This document shows, in pieces, positions 35,444-43,960 of a stretch of DNA of 64,000 nt. The DNA is taken from the NCBI GenBank assembly GCA_045660325.1, contig JAZRDO010000005.1:62001-126000 (forward strand). The letters are read 5' to 3'. Each line of letters opens with the position of its first letter. Position 1 is the first letter of the stretch. Under the pieces are notes generated by a model that worked only from the letters and a program-made list of their open reading frames with translations, searched no databases and was not told where the DNA came from. The position numbers were made by a program, and so were the translations under genes. This DNA is from SVTX01 sp045660325 (GTDB taxonomy: Bacteria; Bacillota; Clostridia; Oscillospirales; CAG-272).

Positions 35444-35485
35444 AAGAACACCCCTAAAATTCGTCTTTTAAAAAAGTATATTACT

Positions 35486-35513
35486 ATTATACTACTATTT
35501 TCAGAAAAATCAA
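35486..35513 (-). promoter_or_regulatory. Promoter of the kinase gene
   Basis: TTGATT and TATAAT on the minus strand with a 16-base spacer. Confidence 0.55.
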
Positions 35514-35583
35514 GTCTTTTTTCTCTTTTTTGAGTAACAAATATTTATTTCGTTATTTTTTACAACAGCACATTAAAATTTAC

Positions 35584-35612
35584 TTGAAAAAATTTAATTT
35601 TTATTATATAAT
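35584..35612 (+). promoter_or_regulatory. Promoter of radA
   Basis: TTGAAA and TATAAT with a 17-base spacer about 35 bases before radA. Confidence 0.78.
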
Positions 35613-35646
35613 ATATTTAGAATATTAATTTTGGAGATAAAATGAT

Positions 35647-37041
35647 ATGAAAGGCTTAAAAACCGTATTTATCTGCTCGGAATGTCAGCATCAAACGGTA
35701 AAGTGGATGGGTAAATGTCCCTCCTGCGGCAAATGGAACACTTTTGTTGAGGATGTAATTGACACAAGAGCTGAGGAAAAGCAAAGCGAAACAAAAAGAC
35801 GCTCCCCCATTTCCATTACTAAGGGAGGATCTGCTATTTCCTATAACGAGCTTCAGATTCCCGATTATATCCGTTCCAAAACGGGCTTAAACGAGCTTGA
35901 CCGTGTGCTTGGCGGCGGTCTCGTTCACGGCTCCGTTGTACTTATTTCGGGTGAGCCCGGCATCGGTAAATCAACCCTCCTTATGCAGATATCCGACGCG
36001 CTCGGACAGAGCAAGAAGGTGCTTTACGTTTCGGGAGAGGAATCGGGCGGTCAGCTCAAACTTCGCGCCAAGAGACTCGGAGTGATTGGACATAACCTCT
36101 ATATCTTAACTGAAACAAATATTGAAAACATAATCGAGCAAACCGATAAGATCAAGCCCGACGTTATTATAATTGACTCTATTCAGACAATTTACAGCGA
36201 CGAGATACGCTCAGCACCCGGTAGCATAACACAGGTAAGAGAATGCGCACTTTCCTTTATAAACAAAGCAAAAATGGAAGGCATCTCAATGCTTATCGTA
36301 GGACACGTCAATAAGGAAGGCGGCATAGCGGGACCCAAGGTGCTCGAGCACATGGTTGACGCAGTTTTATGCTTTGAGGGTGAAAAACTCCAATCCTACA
36401 GAATCATTCGCGCCAACAAAAACCGCTTCGGCTCCACTAACGAAATCGGAGTCTTTGAAATGGCTGATAAGGGTCTTATCGAAATTGAAAATCCCTCCGA
36501 GATGCTCCTTTCGGGCAGACCCGTCAACACTCCCGGTAACTGCGCGGTTTGTACTATTGAGGGCACACGTCCCATTATCGCCGAAATTCAGGCTCTCGTG
36601 TCTCCCACGTCCTTCCCCGCGCCGCGAAGAACATCAAATGGCGTTGACTACAACCGTCTCTGCTTGATCATCGCGGTTCTTGAAAAGAGACTCGGTCTCA
36701 AGTTCTATCAGAACGACGTTTACGTAAACGTTATCGGCGGTCTTCATGTCGACGAGCCCGCAACCGACGCTTCGATTGCTCTTGCTTTGATCTCTTCCCT
36801 TACCGATAGATGCGTTCCCGATGACCTTATTGCGATCGGCGAGCTCGGTCTCTCGGGCGAATGTCGCGCGGTATCAAATCTTGAACAGAGAGTAAAGGAA
36901 GCTGCACGCCTCGGATTCACTAAGGCTATTGTTCCCTATAAAAACATTGAAAAACGCCCCATAGATACAAATATTGAGATAATTCCAATTCACAGTATCT
37001 ACGAAGCGATCTCCGTTCTTAAAAAACAAAACCAAGACTAA
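35647..37041 (+). CDS. radA: DNA repair protein RadA
   Basis: The product is 464 residues, a RecA-like branch-migration helicase that processes recombination intermediates. An N-terminal four-cysteine zinc finger (CSECQHQTVKWMGKCPSCGKW), Walker A GEPGIGKST, the RadA-specific KNRFGSTNEIGVFEM motif and a C-terminal Lon-like domain (VYVNVIGGLHVDEPATDASIA) are all in order. An ATG five bases upstream is followed at once by a stop, so the second ATG is the true start. It is a single-gene unit; the usual partners disA or clpC are not adjacent. Confidence 0.96.
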   Translation: MKGLKTVFICSECQHQTVKWMGKCPSCGKWNTFVEDVIDTRAEEKQSETKRRSPISITKGGSAISYNELQIPDYIRSKTGLNELDRVLGGGLVHGSVVLISGEPGIGKSTLLMQISDALGQSKKVLYVSGEESGGQLKLRAKRLGVIGHNLYILTETNIENIIEQTDKIKPDVIIIDSIQTIYSDEIRSAPGSITQVRECALSFINKAKMEGISMLIVGHVNKEGGIAGPKVLEHMVDAVLCFEGEKLQSYRIIRANKNRFGSTNEIGVFEMADKGLIEIENPSEMLLSGRPVNTPGNCAVCTIEGTRPIIAEIQALVSPTSFPAPRRTSNGVDYNRLCLIIAVLEKRLGLKFYQNDVYVNVIGGLHVDEPATDASIALALISSLTDRCVPDDLIAIGELGLSGECRAVSNLEQRVKEAARLGFTKAIVPYKNIEKRPIDTNIEIIPIHSIYEAISVLKKQNQD

Positions 37042-37043
37042 AC

Positions 37044-37077
37044 AAAAACACCGACGCAAGTCGGTGTTTTATTTTTT
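37044..37077. terminator. Bidirectional terminator between radA and the SDR gene
   Basis: A perfect stem AAAACACCGAC/GTCGGTGTTTT with a 4-base loop and T-rich flank. Confidence 0.9.
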
Positions 37078-37888
37078 ATACGCCTGAATATGCGGAAAAA
37101 CCGCCATCAACGGGAATAACAACACCCGTAACAAACGAGGACATCGTTGGATCGGTCAAAAATTTCAGTACGCCCAAAAGCTCCTCGGGCTGACCGAAGC
37201 GCCCCATAGGAGTCGCATTTAATATCTTTTCCTCGCGAGGAGTAAGTATATTATCATAATTTTCCTTTTCATTTTCAAGGAATCCGGGCGCTATTGCATT
37301 AACTCTGATACCCGCCTTTGCGAAATGTACGGCAAGCCATCGGGTAAAGTTGGTAAGAGCCGCCTTTGCGGAGCCGTAAACAGGATTCTTTGTCATAGGT
37401 GAGAGCGCGTCCATAGACGTAATATTTACAACAGAACAACCGTCCCCGTCAATCATATCTCTTGCAAAAACCTGTGTAGGAATCAGAACACCCTTCATAT
37501 TGAGGTCAAATACAAAATCGTATCCGGGACTGTCAAGATTGAAAAACGTAGGGATATCGTCTCTCTTTTCGTCGCCCGACTCGTAATATTCGTGAGCAGT
37601 TGAGGCACTTCTGATATTACCGCCTGCGCCATTGATAAGAACTGTACATTTGCCAAGCTCAAGTGAAATTTGCTTTCTTATATTTTCAAGCTCGTCGCGG
37701 TCAAGTACGTCGGCGCAATACGCCTTCGCAAGTCCTCCATACATACAAACCTCGGCAGCGCATCTCTCTGCCGCTTCTTCATTTATATCAATAAGTGCCA
37801 CTGCATAGCCGTTCTTTGCCATTTCGTGAGCAAATGCGGAGCACAAAACGCCGCCCGCGCCTGTAATTACACAAACCTTTGTTTTCAT
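37076..37888 (-). CDS. SDR oxidoreductase, probable D-mannonate oxidoreductase (fructuronate reductase) type
   Basis: The product is 270 residues with the SDR signatures TGAGGVL (residues 9-15), NGAGGN and YGSAK. The whole run from INGAGGNIRSAST through FDLNMKGVLIPTQVFARDM to FVTGVVIPVDGGFSAYSGV closely follows the Bacillus-type UxuB (fructuronate reductase) subfamily, which works on D-fructuronate or related sugar acids with NAD(P)H. The exact substrate is inferred. I start at MKTKVCVITG, preceded by GGGGG; the longer frame overlaps the promoter. No uxuA or genuine uxaC is adjacent. Confidence 0.84.
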   Translation of the reverse strand: MKTKVCVITGAGGVLCSAFAHEMAKNGYAVALIDINEEAAERCAAEVCMYGGLAKAYCADVLDRDELENIRKQISLELGKCTVLINGAGGNIRSASTAHEYYESGDEKRDDIPTFFNLDSPGYDFVFDLNMKGVLIPTQVFARDMIDGDGCSVVNITSMDALSPMTKNPVYGSAKAALTNFTRWLAVHFAKAGIRVNAIAPGFLENEKENYDNILTPREEKILNATPMGRFGQPEELLGVLKFLTDPTMSSFVTGVVIPVDGGFSAYSGV

Positions 37889-37916
37889 TACTACACCCCC
37901 TGCTTTTACTGATGTC

Positions 37917-37945
37917 ATTATACCACAAATTTCTAAAAAAGTAAA
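37917..37945 (-). promoter_or_regulatory. Promoter of the SDR gene
   Basis: TTTACT and TATAAT on the minus strand with a 17-base spacer about 30 bases upstream. Confidence 0.6.
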
Positions 37946-37987
37946 GGCGGACTTTATCGAAATTTAAATATTTGTGCAATTCATCAA

Positions 37988-38016
37988 TTGACTTTTTAAG
38001 GAAAATAGTGTAGAAT
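37988..38016 (+). promoter_or_regulatory. Promoter of the Na/phosphate symporter gene
   Basis: TTGACT and TAGAAT with a 17-base spacer about 85 bases before the gene. A second TTGACA nearer the gene has no well-placed -10. Confidence 0.6.
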
Positions 38017-38100
38017 GGATTATGTATAGTATTGTTAAAATGCGAAATACTAAGCTTTATTTGACAATACACAATAAATATTATATTTACGGAGAATCAA

Positions 38101-39888
38101 ATGGACATTTTCTTGTTAATTTGCGGTCTTGCCCTCTTCCTGTTCGGTATGGACGTAATGGGAAATTCTCTTAAAAAGAGCGCGGGACGTAAGCTTAAAA
38201 CCATTCTCGGCAAATTGACCTCAAGCAAGCTCAAGGGCTTTATTTTAGGCCTTGGCGTAACTGCAATTATCCAGTCATCATCCGCAACCACCGTTATGGT
38301 TGTCGGCTTTGTTAACTCGGGCACGATGCTTCTCTCCCAAGCGATCAGCGTTATTATGGGCGCGAACGTCGGTACTGCAGTTACCGCATGGATCACCGCC
38401 TTAAACGGCATTGACGGTGCTTCAAGCGCGATTGCTATTCTCAAATATTGTAAGCCTGATTACTGGATGCCCTTCCTTGCTCTTATAGGTATAGTGCTTA
38501 TAATGTTTGCTAAGAGAGATAAATACAAGGATATCGGTACTATCCTTATGGGCTTTGCGGTACTTATGACCGGTATGACACTTATGTCTGACGGTGTATC
38601 TGCACTTAAGGATAATGAAGCCTTCAAAAATCTCCTCACAATATTCAATAATCCCATCCTCGGCGTTCTTGCAGGTACAATTCTTACCGCAATAGTTCAG
38701 TCCTCCTCGGCATCTATCGGTATTTTGCAGGCATTGTCCGCCACGGGTGCTATTAACTTCTCAATGGCAATTCCGATCATTCTCGGTCAGAATATCGGTA
38801 CTTGCATTACAGCTATGCTCTCCTCTCTTGGCGCAAACAAGAACGGTAAGAGAACAGCTGTTGTACATTTGCTCTTTAACGTCATAGGCGTTACCTTCTG
38901 GCTTGGAATGTATTACCTTGTAGGTTGGATTCTTCAGCTTACAGGCGCATTTGATGTATTTGCGTTGGCTGAAGCTAGCAGTATCAACATGTGGGGTATC
39001 GCAATTGTTCATACAACGTTCAAGATACTCGCGGTTGCTCTTATGTGGCCCTTTACAAAGCTTCTTGAAAAGCTTGCTTGTGCAATCATCCGCGGCGAAG
39101 ATAAGAAGGGCGACGAGTTCACAAACAAGCTCGACGAAAGACTTCTCGACACTCCCTCTATCGCAATTGAAACAAGCCGTGAGGTTGCTTGTAATATGGC
39201 GAAGATATCAACTGAAGCGCTTAAATCATCCATTTCTCTTATTGACAACTACGACACGAAGGTAGCTGCAACCGTTAAAGATATCGAAGACAAGGCAGAT
39301 ATTTATGAAGACGTTATCGGATCTTACCTTGTTAAGATCACTTCCAACAGCATGACTGACGCGGATAGCCACGAGATCACAAAGCTTCTTCATATGATCG
39401 GCGACCTTGAAAGAATCTCCGACCACGCCGCTAACCTCGTTGAATCCGCCGAAGAGCTTAAGGATAAGAATCTTCAGTTCTCCGACTCGGCAAAGCAGGA
39501 ACTCGCTGTTCTCTACGCGGCAGTTTCCGAAATCGTTGACATCACAAGAGATGCATTTATCGATAATAACCTCGAGCTTGCCGCAAGAGTTGAGCCTCTC
39601 GAACAGGTTGTAGATGATCTTAAGGAAAATATCCGTCGCGAACATATTGTTCGTCTCCAGAAATCCGAATGTACAATCGAGCACGGCTTCGTTCTCTCGG
39701 ATATTCTTACAAACCTTGAGCGCGTATCCGACCACTGCTCCAATATCGCGGGCTGTCTTATCGAAATGACTAAGCACGACACTCTTGATCTTCACGGCTA
39801 TCTCCACGACGTTAAGATCGGTAGCGAAGGCTTTAACAGACTTTACGCAGAATATACTGAAAAGTATAAGCTTCCCACAAACAATTAA
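38101..39888 (+). CDS. Na/phosphate cotransporter with PhoU-like tail
   Basis: The product is 595 residues. The N-terminal half has about eight membrane segments with the inverted repeat motif QSSSATTVMVVGFVNSGTM and QSSSASIGILQ, the mark of the NptA/PNaS family. From about residue 340 a soluble helical region (AKISTEALKSSISLIDNYD and DLERISDHAANLVESAEEL) forms a PhoU-like tandem domain that regulates transport. It brings in phosphate with sodium. GGAG precedes the ATG. It is a single-gene unit; no Pho box is recognised. Confidence 0.92.
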   Translation: MDIFLLICGLALFLFGMDVMGNSLKKSAGRKLKTILGKLTSSKLKGFILGLGVTAIIQSSSATTVMVVGFVNSGTMLLSQAISVIMGANVGTAVTAWITALNGIDGASSAIAILKYCKPDYWMPFLALIGIVLIMFAKRDKYKDIGTILMGFAVLMTGMTLMSDGVSALKDNEAFKNLLTIFNNPILGVLAGTILTAIVQSSSASIGILQALSATGAINFSMAIPIILGQNIGTCITAMLSSLGANKNGKRTAVVHLLFNVIGVTFWLGMYYLVGWILQLTGAFDVFALAEASSINMWGIAIVHTTFKILAVALMWPFTKLLEKLACAIIRGEDKKGDEFTNKLDERLLDTPSIAIETSREVACNMAKISTEALKSSISLIDNYDTKVAATVKDIEDKADIYEDVIGSYLVKITSNSMTDADSHEITKLLHMIGDLERISDHAANLVESAEELKDKNLQFSDSAKQELAVLYAAVSEIVDITRDAFIDNNLELAARVEPLEQVVDDLKENIRREHIVRLQKSECTIEHGFVLSDILTNLERVSDHCSNIAGCLIEMTKHDTLDLHGYLHDVKIGSEGFNRLYAEYTEKYKLPTNN

Positions 39889-39894
39889 AACTAG

Positions 39895-39925
39895 ACGGTT
39901 GCACATTACGTGCAACCGTTTTTTA
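39895..39925. terminator. Bidirectional terminator after the symporter gene
   Basis: A perfect stem ACGGTTGCAC/GTGCAACCGT followed by TTTTTTAT. Confidence 0.88.
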
Positions 39926-40423
39926 TATTTTAAATAGTATTATTAAATTCAAAATATACAAATACGCCGACCAAATTATAAACGGCATATAAAACAAAGA
40001 GTACACAAGTGAAACTCGCACCCAAAATATCAATGTCAATATCGAGAATATCGATGACAAAAGTGCTAAGATCAAAGACAACAGAGGCATCTGGATATAA
40101 AATAGCGCAGGATACCAGAAAAGGCACAAAAAGCAGGATATACTGGAAAATACTGCGCCCTTTAAAAAGATATTTTCAATTTGTAATGAGCATTTCCCCT
40201 CCAGAATATCCCTAACAAATAACCCCGCGCTTACACCTGAAAGAAATAAGCATAGAAGATACAAGGACGAGAATATCCATATCGGCGGAAAGCTTACTTT
40301 CATTGAAACAATATGCAAAAAATCATAATTTCTTTTGAAAATCAGCAATTCTACTAAATAGCAAAGCATCAACGCTCCGCCAAAAATTACGGGAATTATC
40401 CAGCTGTCTTTCTTTATCTTCAT
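39923..40423 (-). CDS. TspO/MBR-family membrane protein
   Basis: The product is 166 residues with five membrane helices. The layout matches TspO: a first-loop SFPPIWIFSSLYLLCLFLSGVSAGL (family PPxxVFxxxWxxLY), a middle FLCLFWYPALFY (family NxxWxxxFF) and a last helix YMPFIIWSAYLYILNLIILF (family PYxxWxxFAxxLN). The aromatic count is lower than in typical TspO, so it is a diverged member. TspO proteins bind porphyrins and other hydrophobic ligands. It lies downstream of the PBP gene on the same strand. GAGGT precedes the ATG. Confidence 0.72.
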   Translation of the reverse strand: MKIKKDSWIIPVIFGGALMLCYLVELLIFKRNYDFLHIVSMKVSFPPIWIFSSLYLLCLFLSGVSAGLFVRDILEGKCSLQIENIFLKGAVFSSISCFLCLFWYPALFYIQMPLLSLILALLSSIFSILTLIFWVRVSLVYSLFYMPFIIWSAYLYILNLIILFKI

Positions 40424-40481
40424 CTCTACCTCTGATAAATATCTTTGAGGTATTTTATGCTTTCAATAAGGCTTATATGAT

Positions 40482-42527
40482 TTAATTTGCCGCAAACCAA
40501 CCGTATTTAATATCATCAGCATGGGAATAAAAGCTCGGCAATCCCCCGTTTGATCTGTCATAGCTTAGCTTTTTTACTCCGTCAGGAACTGTAAAGCTCT
40601 TGCTACGAGCCCTATAATAATCAAGCGAGTATATTTTCGATAAAATATCGTTCCAAATCGTTATTGTAGGATTACCGAGGGCGTCTATCTTCATAGGATA
40701 TTCGTAACCCATCCAGCATCCGCCTATAACGTCGGGAGTATATCCAACGAAATATCTATCGCAATTTCTCGACGTCGTTCCGGTCTTACCCGCAACCTCA
40801 ATTTTATCAGTAAGAGTTATCTTATTTTTCGCCGTTCCGTTATTAACGACCCCGCAAAGGAGCTTGGTCATTATAAATGCGCTTTCAAACGAAATTGCTC
40901 TCTCCTGAGCTTCCGTATTATCCAAAAGTATATTTCCATCCGCATCAAGCACCTTATAATATGAACGCGGCTTTTTATATACTCCGTTCTCAAATATCGT
41001 ATATCCTGCGGTAAGCTCCTTCAAGGTAACTCCTCTTTTATGCTGACCCAAAGCCAGGGATGACTCGCAACTGTCCCCTATATCATAGGTACTTTCTTCA
41101 AAGAGACTTTCAAAATGCAGCCTACTTTTTAAAAAGATAAAGCTGTTTTTCACACCAAGATCATTCAGCACCCTGACGCTTACGGTATTCAATGAATTAG
41201 CAATCGCGTACTCAATATCAACGTCACCAAGATATCTTTGATTTGCATTTTGCGGCCATTCCCTACCGTTAACTATCTTTATCGGCTCGTCCAAATAAAT
41301 ACTTGACCATTTGATTATCTTTCTATCTATCGCAGGAGCATATACGGACAAAGGCTTTATTGCCGACCCTGACGGTCTATGCGAGCCCGTGGCAAAATTC
41401 AAAATTCTGTTTCCGCGCTTCTCTCCAACGTCTCCTGCAACCGCCAAAATGTCACCCGTTTTACTGTCAATCAAAATAAACGAGGATTTTAAACCGTTCT
41501 TACCCTTGAATACTTCAAAATCAGACAAATTCCGATAATATTCTTCAACTATTCTTTGCGCGTCTACATCCATTGCCGTATATATATTAAGGCCCCCGTT
41601 GTAAACTATATTTGATGCTATATCACGGTCAATATTAAACGTTTCCGTAAGATCGCAAATTACGTCATCTATTACCATATCGGTGTACCAAGAATTGATT
41701 TTTTGTTTTTCTCGGATATTAATTGAAAGATCTATATCTTGATTGACTGCTATATTGTATTCTTCCTCCGTGATATAGGATTGCTCCCTCATGCATTTTA
41801 AAATAAGATCACGACGGCGGCGGGTATTATCAATGTTTTTTACAGGATCATAATAGGAAGGATTATTTGTAATTGCCGCTATGGTAGCGCACTCCGATAA
41901 GGTCAAATCTGCAATATCCTTTGAAAAATAAAATCTTGATGCAGCGCCTACTCCACGACATTTGTTTCCAAGATTAATAATATTCAGATACATACAAATG
42001 ATCTCATCCTTTGTATAGCTTTTTTCAAGATTTCTCGCATAAAAAATTTCTTTTATCTTTCTATCAAGATTTTTTTGCGAGTTGCCCGTAATATTTTTTA
42101 CGAGCTGCTGGGTTATACTTGAACCGCCAAAGCTTGAGCTTCTTTTTATAATATAATTAAAGCCAGCCTTCGCCGTTCGCAAAAGATCTACGCCCTGATG
42201 CTTATAAAATCTCTTATCCTCAATTGAAATAAATGCATTTATCAGATCCCTCGGTACGTTTTCAAGTTCAACGGGCTCAAAGCTTTCTCTTGCTTCAACG
42301 AAAAAGGTCTCGAGTCTGTACAATCTTCCTCGCCTACTCTCACGATCGTAAAAATCATACGCGTAAAGCTCCGCCCTTCCGCTTTTCATCTGCGCCTTTA
42401 TAATTTTTTCATCAATTTCTATATTCTTGTACTGTCTTAAAAATACATAAGATGCACCCAACGCCACCGTTGACAACACACTTGCTATTGTAATGCTGAT
42501 CAATATAAATTTAAATAATCCTTTCAT
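40482..42527 (-). CDS. Class A penicillin-binding protein (PBP1A family)
   Basis: The product is 681 residues: an N-terminal membrane anchor (residues 6-30), a GT51 glycosyltransferase with the catalytic Glu in SIEDKRFYKH (E103) and GGSSITQQLVKN, and a transpeptidase with S388-A-I-K391, S445-L-N447 and K581-T-G-T. It polymerises and crosslinks peptidoglycan at the outer face of the membrane. Motif spacing is normal, and it appears intact. AGGGG precedes the ATG. Its role among the cell's PBPs (division or elongation) cannot be told. Confidence 0.93.
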   Translation of the reverse strand: MKGLFKFILISITIASVLSTVALGASYVFLRQYKNIEIDEKIIKAQMKSGRAELYAYDFYDRESRRGRLYRLETFFVEARESFEPVELENVPRDLINAFISIEDKRFYKHQGVDLLRTAKAGFNYIIKRSSSFGGSSITQQLVKNITGNSQKNLDRKIKEIFYARNLEKSYTKDEIICMYLNIINLGNKCRGVGAASRFYFSKDIADLTLSECATIAAITNNPSYYDPVKNIDNTRRRRDLILKCMREQSYITEEEYNIAVNQDIDLSINIREKQKINSWYTDMVIDDVICDLTETFNIDRDIASNIVYNGGLNIYTAMDVDAQRIVEEYYRNLSDFEVFKGKNGLKSSFILIDSKTGDILAVAGDVGEKRGNRILNFATGSHRPSGSAIKPLSVYAPAIDRKIIKWSSIYLDEPIKIVNGREWPQNANQRYLGDVDIEYAIANSLNTVSVRVLNDLGVKNSFIFLKSRLHFESLFEESTYDIGDSCESSLALGQHKRGVTLKELTAGYTIFENGVYKKPRSYYKVLDADGNILLDNTEAQERAISFESAFIMTKLLCGVVNNGTAKNKITLTDKIEVAGKTGTTSRNCDRYFVGYTPDVIGGCWMGYEYPMKIDALGNPTITIWNDILSKIYSLDYYRARSKSFTVPDGVKKLSYDRSNGGLPSFYSHADDIKYGWFAAN

Positions 42528-42570
42528 TTGCGCACCCCTGAATAATTTTTCTCTATTTATAGTGCGCCGA

Positions 42571-42598
42571 ATTATACTTTTAATGTTAGTATATTGAA
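42571..42598 (-). promoter_or_regulatory. Possible promoter of the PBP gene
   Basis: TTCAAT and TATAAT on the minus strand with a 16-base spacer. Confidence 0.45.
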
Positions 42599-42613
42599 TG
42601 CAAAATTACAAAA

Positions 42614-42648
42614 AAATACTGCTGCAATTAAATTTTGCAACAGTATTT
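42614..42648 (-). terminator. Terminator of the phosphoesterase gene
   Basis: On the minus strand a 14-base-pair stem (one G-U pair; AAATACTG...CAGTATTT) is followed by TTTTTTTG. It includes part of the stop codon. Confidence 0.82.
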
Positions 42649-43387
42649 ATTTGCTTTTTATTTTCAGAAGAAGAATTTCTCTCGGATTAAAAAATCTTGG
42701 TATTGGCTTTTGCGGATTTGACGCGCCGGCAGAAACTATAAGCCGTTTTTCATATATTCCCGACGAATATTTCGGAAAAAGACCTTGATCGGGGGCATAA
42801 ATTCCGCGATTAAATAGCTTCCACTGACCGCCGTGAGTATGTCCCGAAATCATTATATCAAAATCAAAATTTTTATATTTATCATAATATTCGGGCTGAT
42901 GAGCAATTAAGATCTTATATCCGTCAAGCTCTGAAAATTCAGTCAAAAGCTCTGTATCAAATGGCTCGTATTTCGGCATTATTCCACATATTGAAAGATT
43001 ATCAATCGATATGAATTCGTTATTTAAAAGAGTAACTCCCGCTTCTTTGATTCTTTTAAGATTTTCTTTGGAAGCATATTCCTCACTTACGGGATTTGTT
43101 CGCATCTCTCTATGCGAACCGAATCTTTCATGGTTTCCAAAGGTATAATAGGTCGGAGAAATTTCTGCAAGCTTTGAAAGAAATTCAATTCCGCGCTCAT
43201 TTTTTAAATCGTAAGAGCCATCAAGTCGCTCAAGCATATCTCCCGCGCAGATGATCATATCAGCGCCGGTCTTAATTACCGCCGAAAGACAATCCTCACT
43301 CGGCAACGAATGCAGATCGGAGACAACGCAAATTGTGAGATCAATATTCTTTTTTTCTGTTTCAATAAAATATTCCCTAATTTTCAT
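42647..43387 (-). CDS. Metallophosphoesterase (calcineurin-like)
   Basis: The product is 246 residues with the five metallophosphoesterase motifs: VVSDLHS (D24, H26), CAGDML, FGNHERFGS, IAHQPE and SGHTHGGQW. These bind a dinuclear metal centre. It has no N-terminal membrane anchor, unlike the related YkuE-type enzymes, so it is probably cytoplasmic. The substrate is unknown. A strong AAAGGAGGAG precedes the ATG. It lies downstream of a terminator hairpin after the C_GCAxxG gene. Confidence 0.87.
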   Translation of the reverse strand: MKIREYFIETEKKNIDLTICVVSDLHSLPSEDCLSAVIKTGADMIICAGDMLERLDGSYDLKNERGIEFLSKLAEISPTYYTFGNHERFGSHREMRTNPVSEEYASKENLKRIKEAGVTLLNNEFISIDNLSICGIMPKYEPFDTELLTEFSELDGYKILIAHQPEYYDKYKNFDFDIMISGHTHGGQWKLFNRGIYAPDQGLFPKYSSGIYEKRLIVSAGASNPQKPIPRFFNPREILLLKIKSK

Positions 43388-43440
43388 TCGTCTCCTCCTT
43401 TCCGCTTTCTAAAAAACAGTATATCTTTGAGAAATCAATT

Positions 43441-43475
43441 GAAAAGCACGGCAAATTGTGTAAACCGTGCTTTTC
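43441..43475 (-). terminator. Terminator of the C_GCAxxG gene
   Basis: A perfect stem GAAAAGCACGG/CCGTGCTTTTC across a 13-base loop, ending in TTTTC on the minus strand. Confidence 0.7.
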
Positions 43476-43478
43476 TAT

Positions 43479-43943
43479 TTATATATTTCCCTTTTCCTCT
43501 AAAAATTCGTGCAGAATACGAGCCGCATATTCGATCTGCTCGCCGCAGGGACGCTTTTTATAGTACTCGGGAGTTCTTGCTTCAGGCAACGCCCCATCCG
43601 TTTTGGGCACACCCGCCAAAAGCTCACGGCAAACGATCGAGCCGTATTTTTCCTTAAAAGTCGCTGCAAGCTCCTGAATTTCACTGTAAAGTCGCTTTTT
43701 ACCTTCATAATCCTCGGGTAGATAATACCCTCTTAAATACCCAAGAACGATATACATACCGCTGACCGCACCGCAAACCTCACGTAGTCTACCCATACCT
43801 CCGCCAAATGACGAGGACATTTTCAAGAGCGTAATCTTATCGAGTCCAATTTCATCGGCAAAGGAAAGAACAACAGCCTGCGAGCAATTGTACCCCTCAA
43901 GAAAGTAGTTCTTAGCAACAAGGCCTCTTTCAATAGAAGTCAT
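43479..43943 (-). CDS. C_GCAxxG_C_C family redox protein
   Basis: The product is 154 residues. It carries the family cysteine pattern: C20 in EGYNCSQAV, C57 in EVCGAVSG (the C-G-A-x-x-G core), and later cysteines in VCRELL and RPCGEQ. Members are helical proteins, common in anaerobes, proposed to be redox-active; the partner is unknown. I start at MTSIERGLVAKN because GGGGAT lies before it; an upstream in-frame ATG overlaps the rhamnosidase stop. It follows the rhamnosidase gene by 17 bases, so the two are likely cotranscribed although no functional link is evident. Confidence 0.84.
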   Translation of the reverse strand: MTSIERGLVAKNYFLEGYNCSQAVVLSFADEIGLDKITLLKMSSSFGGGMGRLREVCGAVSGMYIVLGYLRGYYLPEDYEGKKRLYSEIQELAATFKEKYGSIVCRELLAGVPKTDGALPEARTPEYYKKRPCGEQIEYAARILHEFLEEKGNI

Positions 43944-43960
43944 AATACTATCCCCTATTA

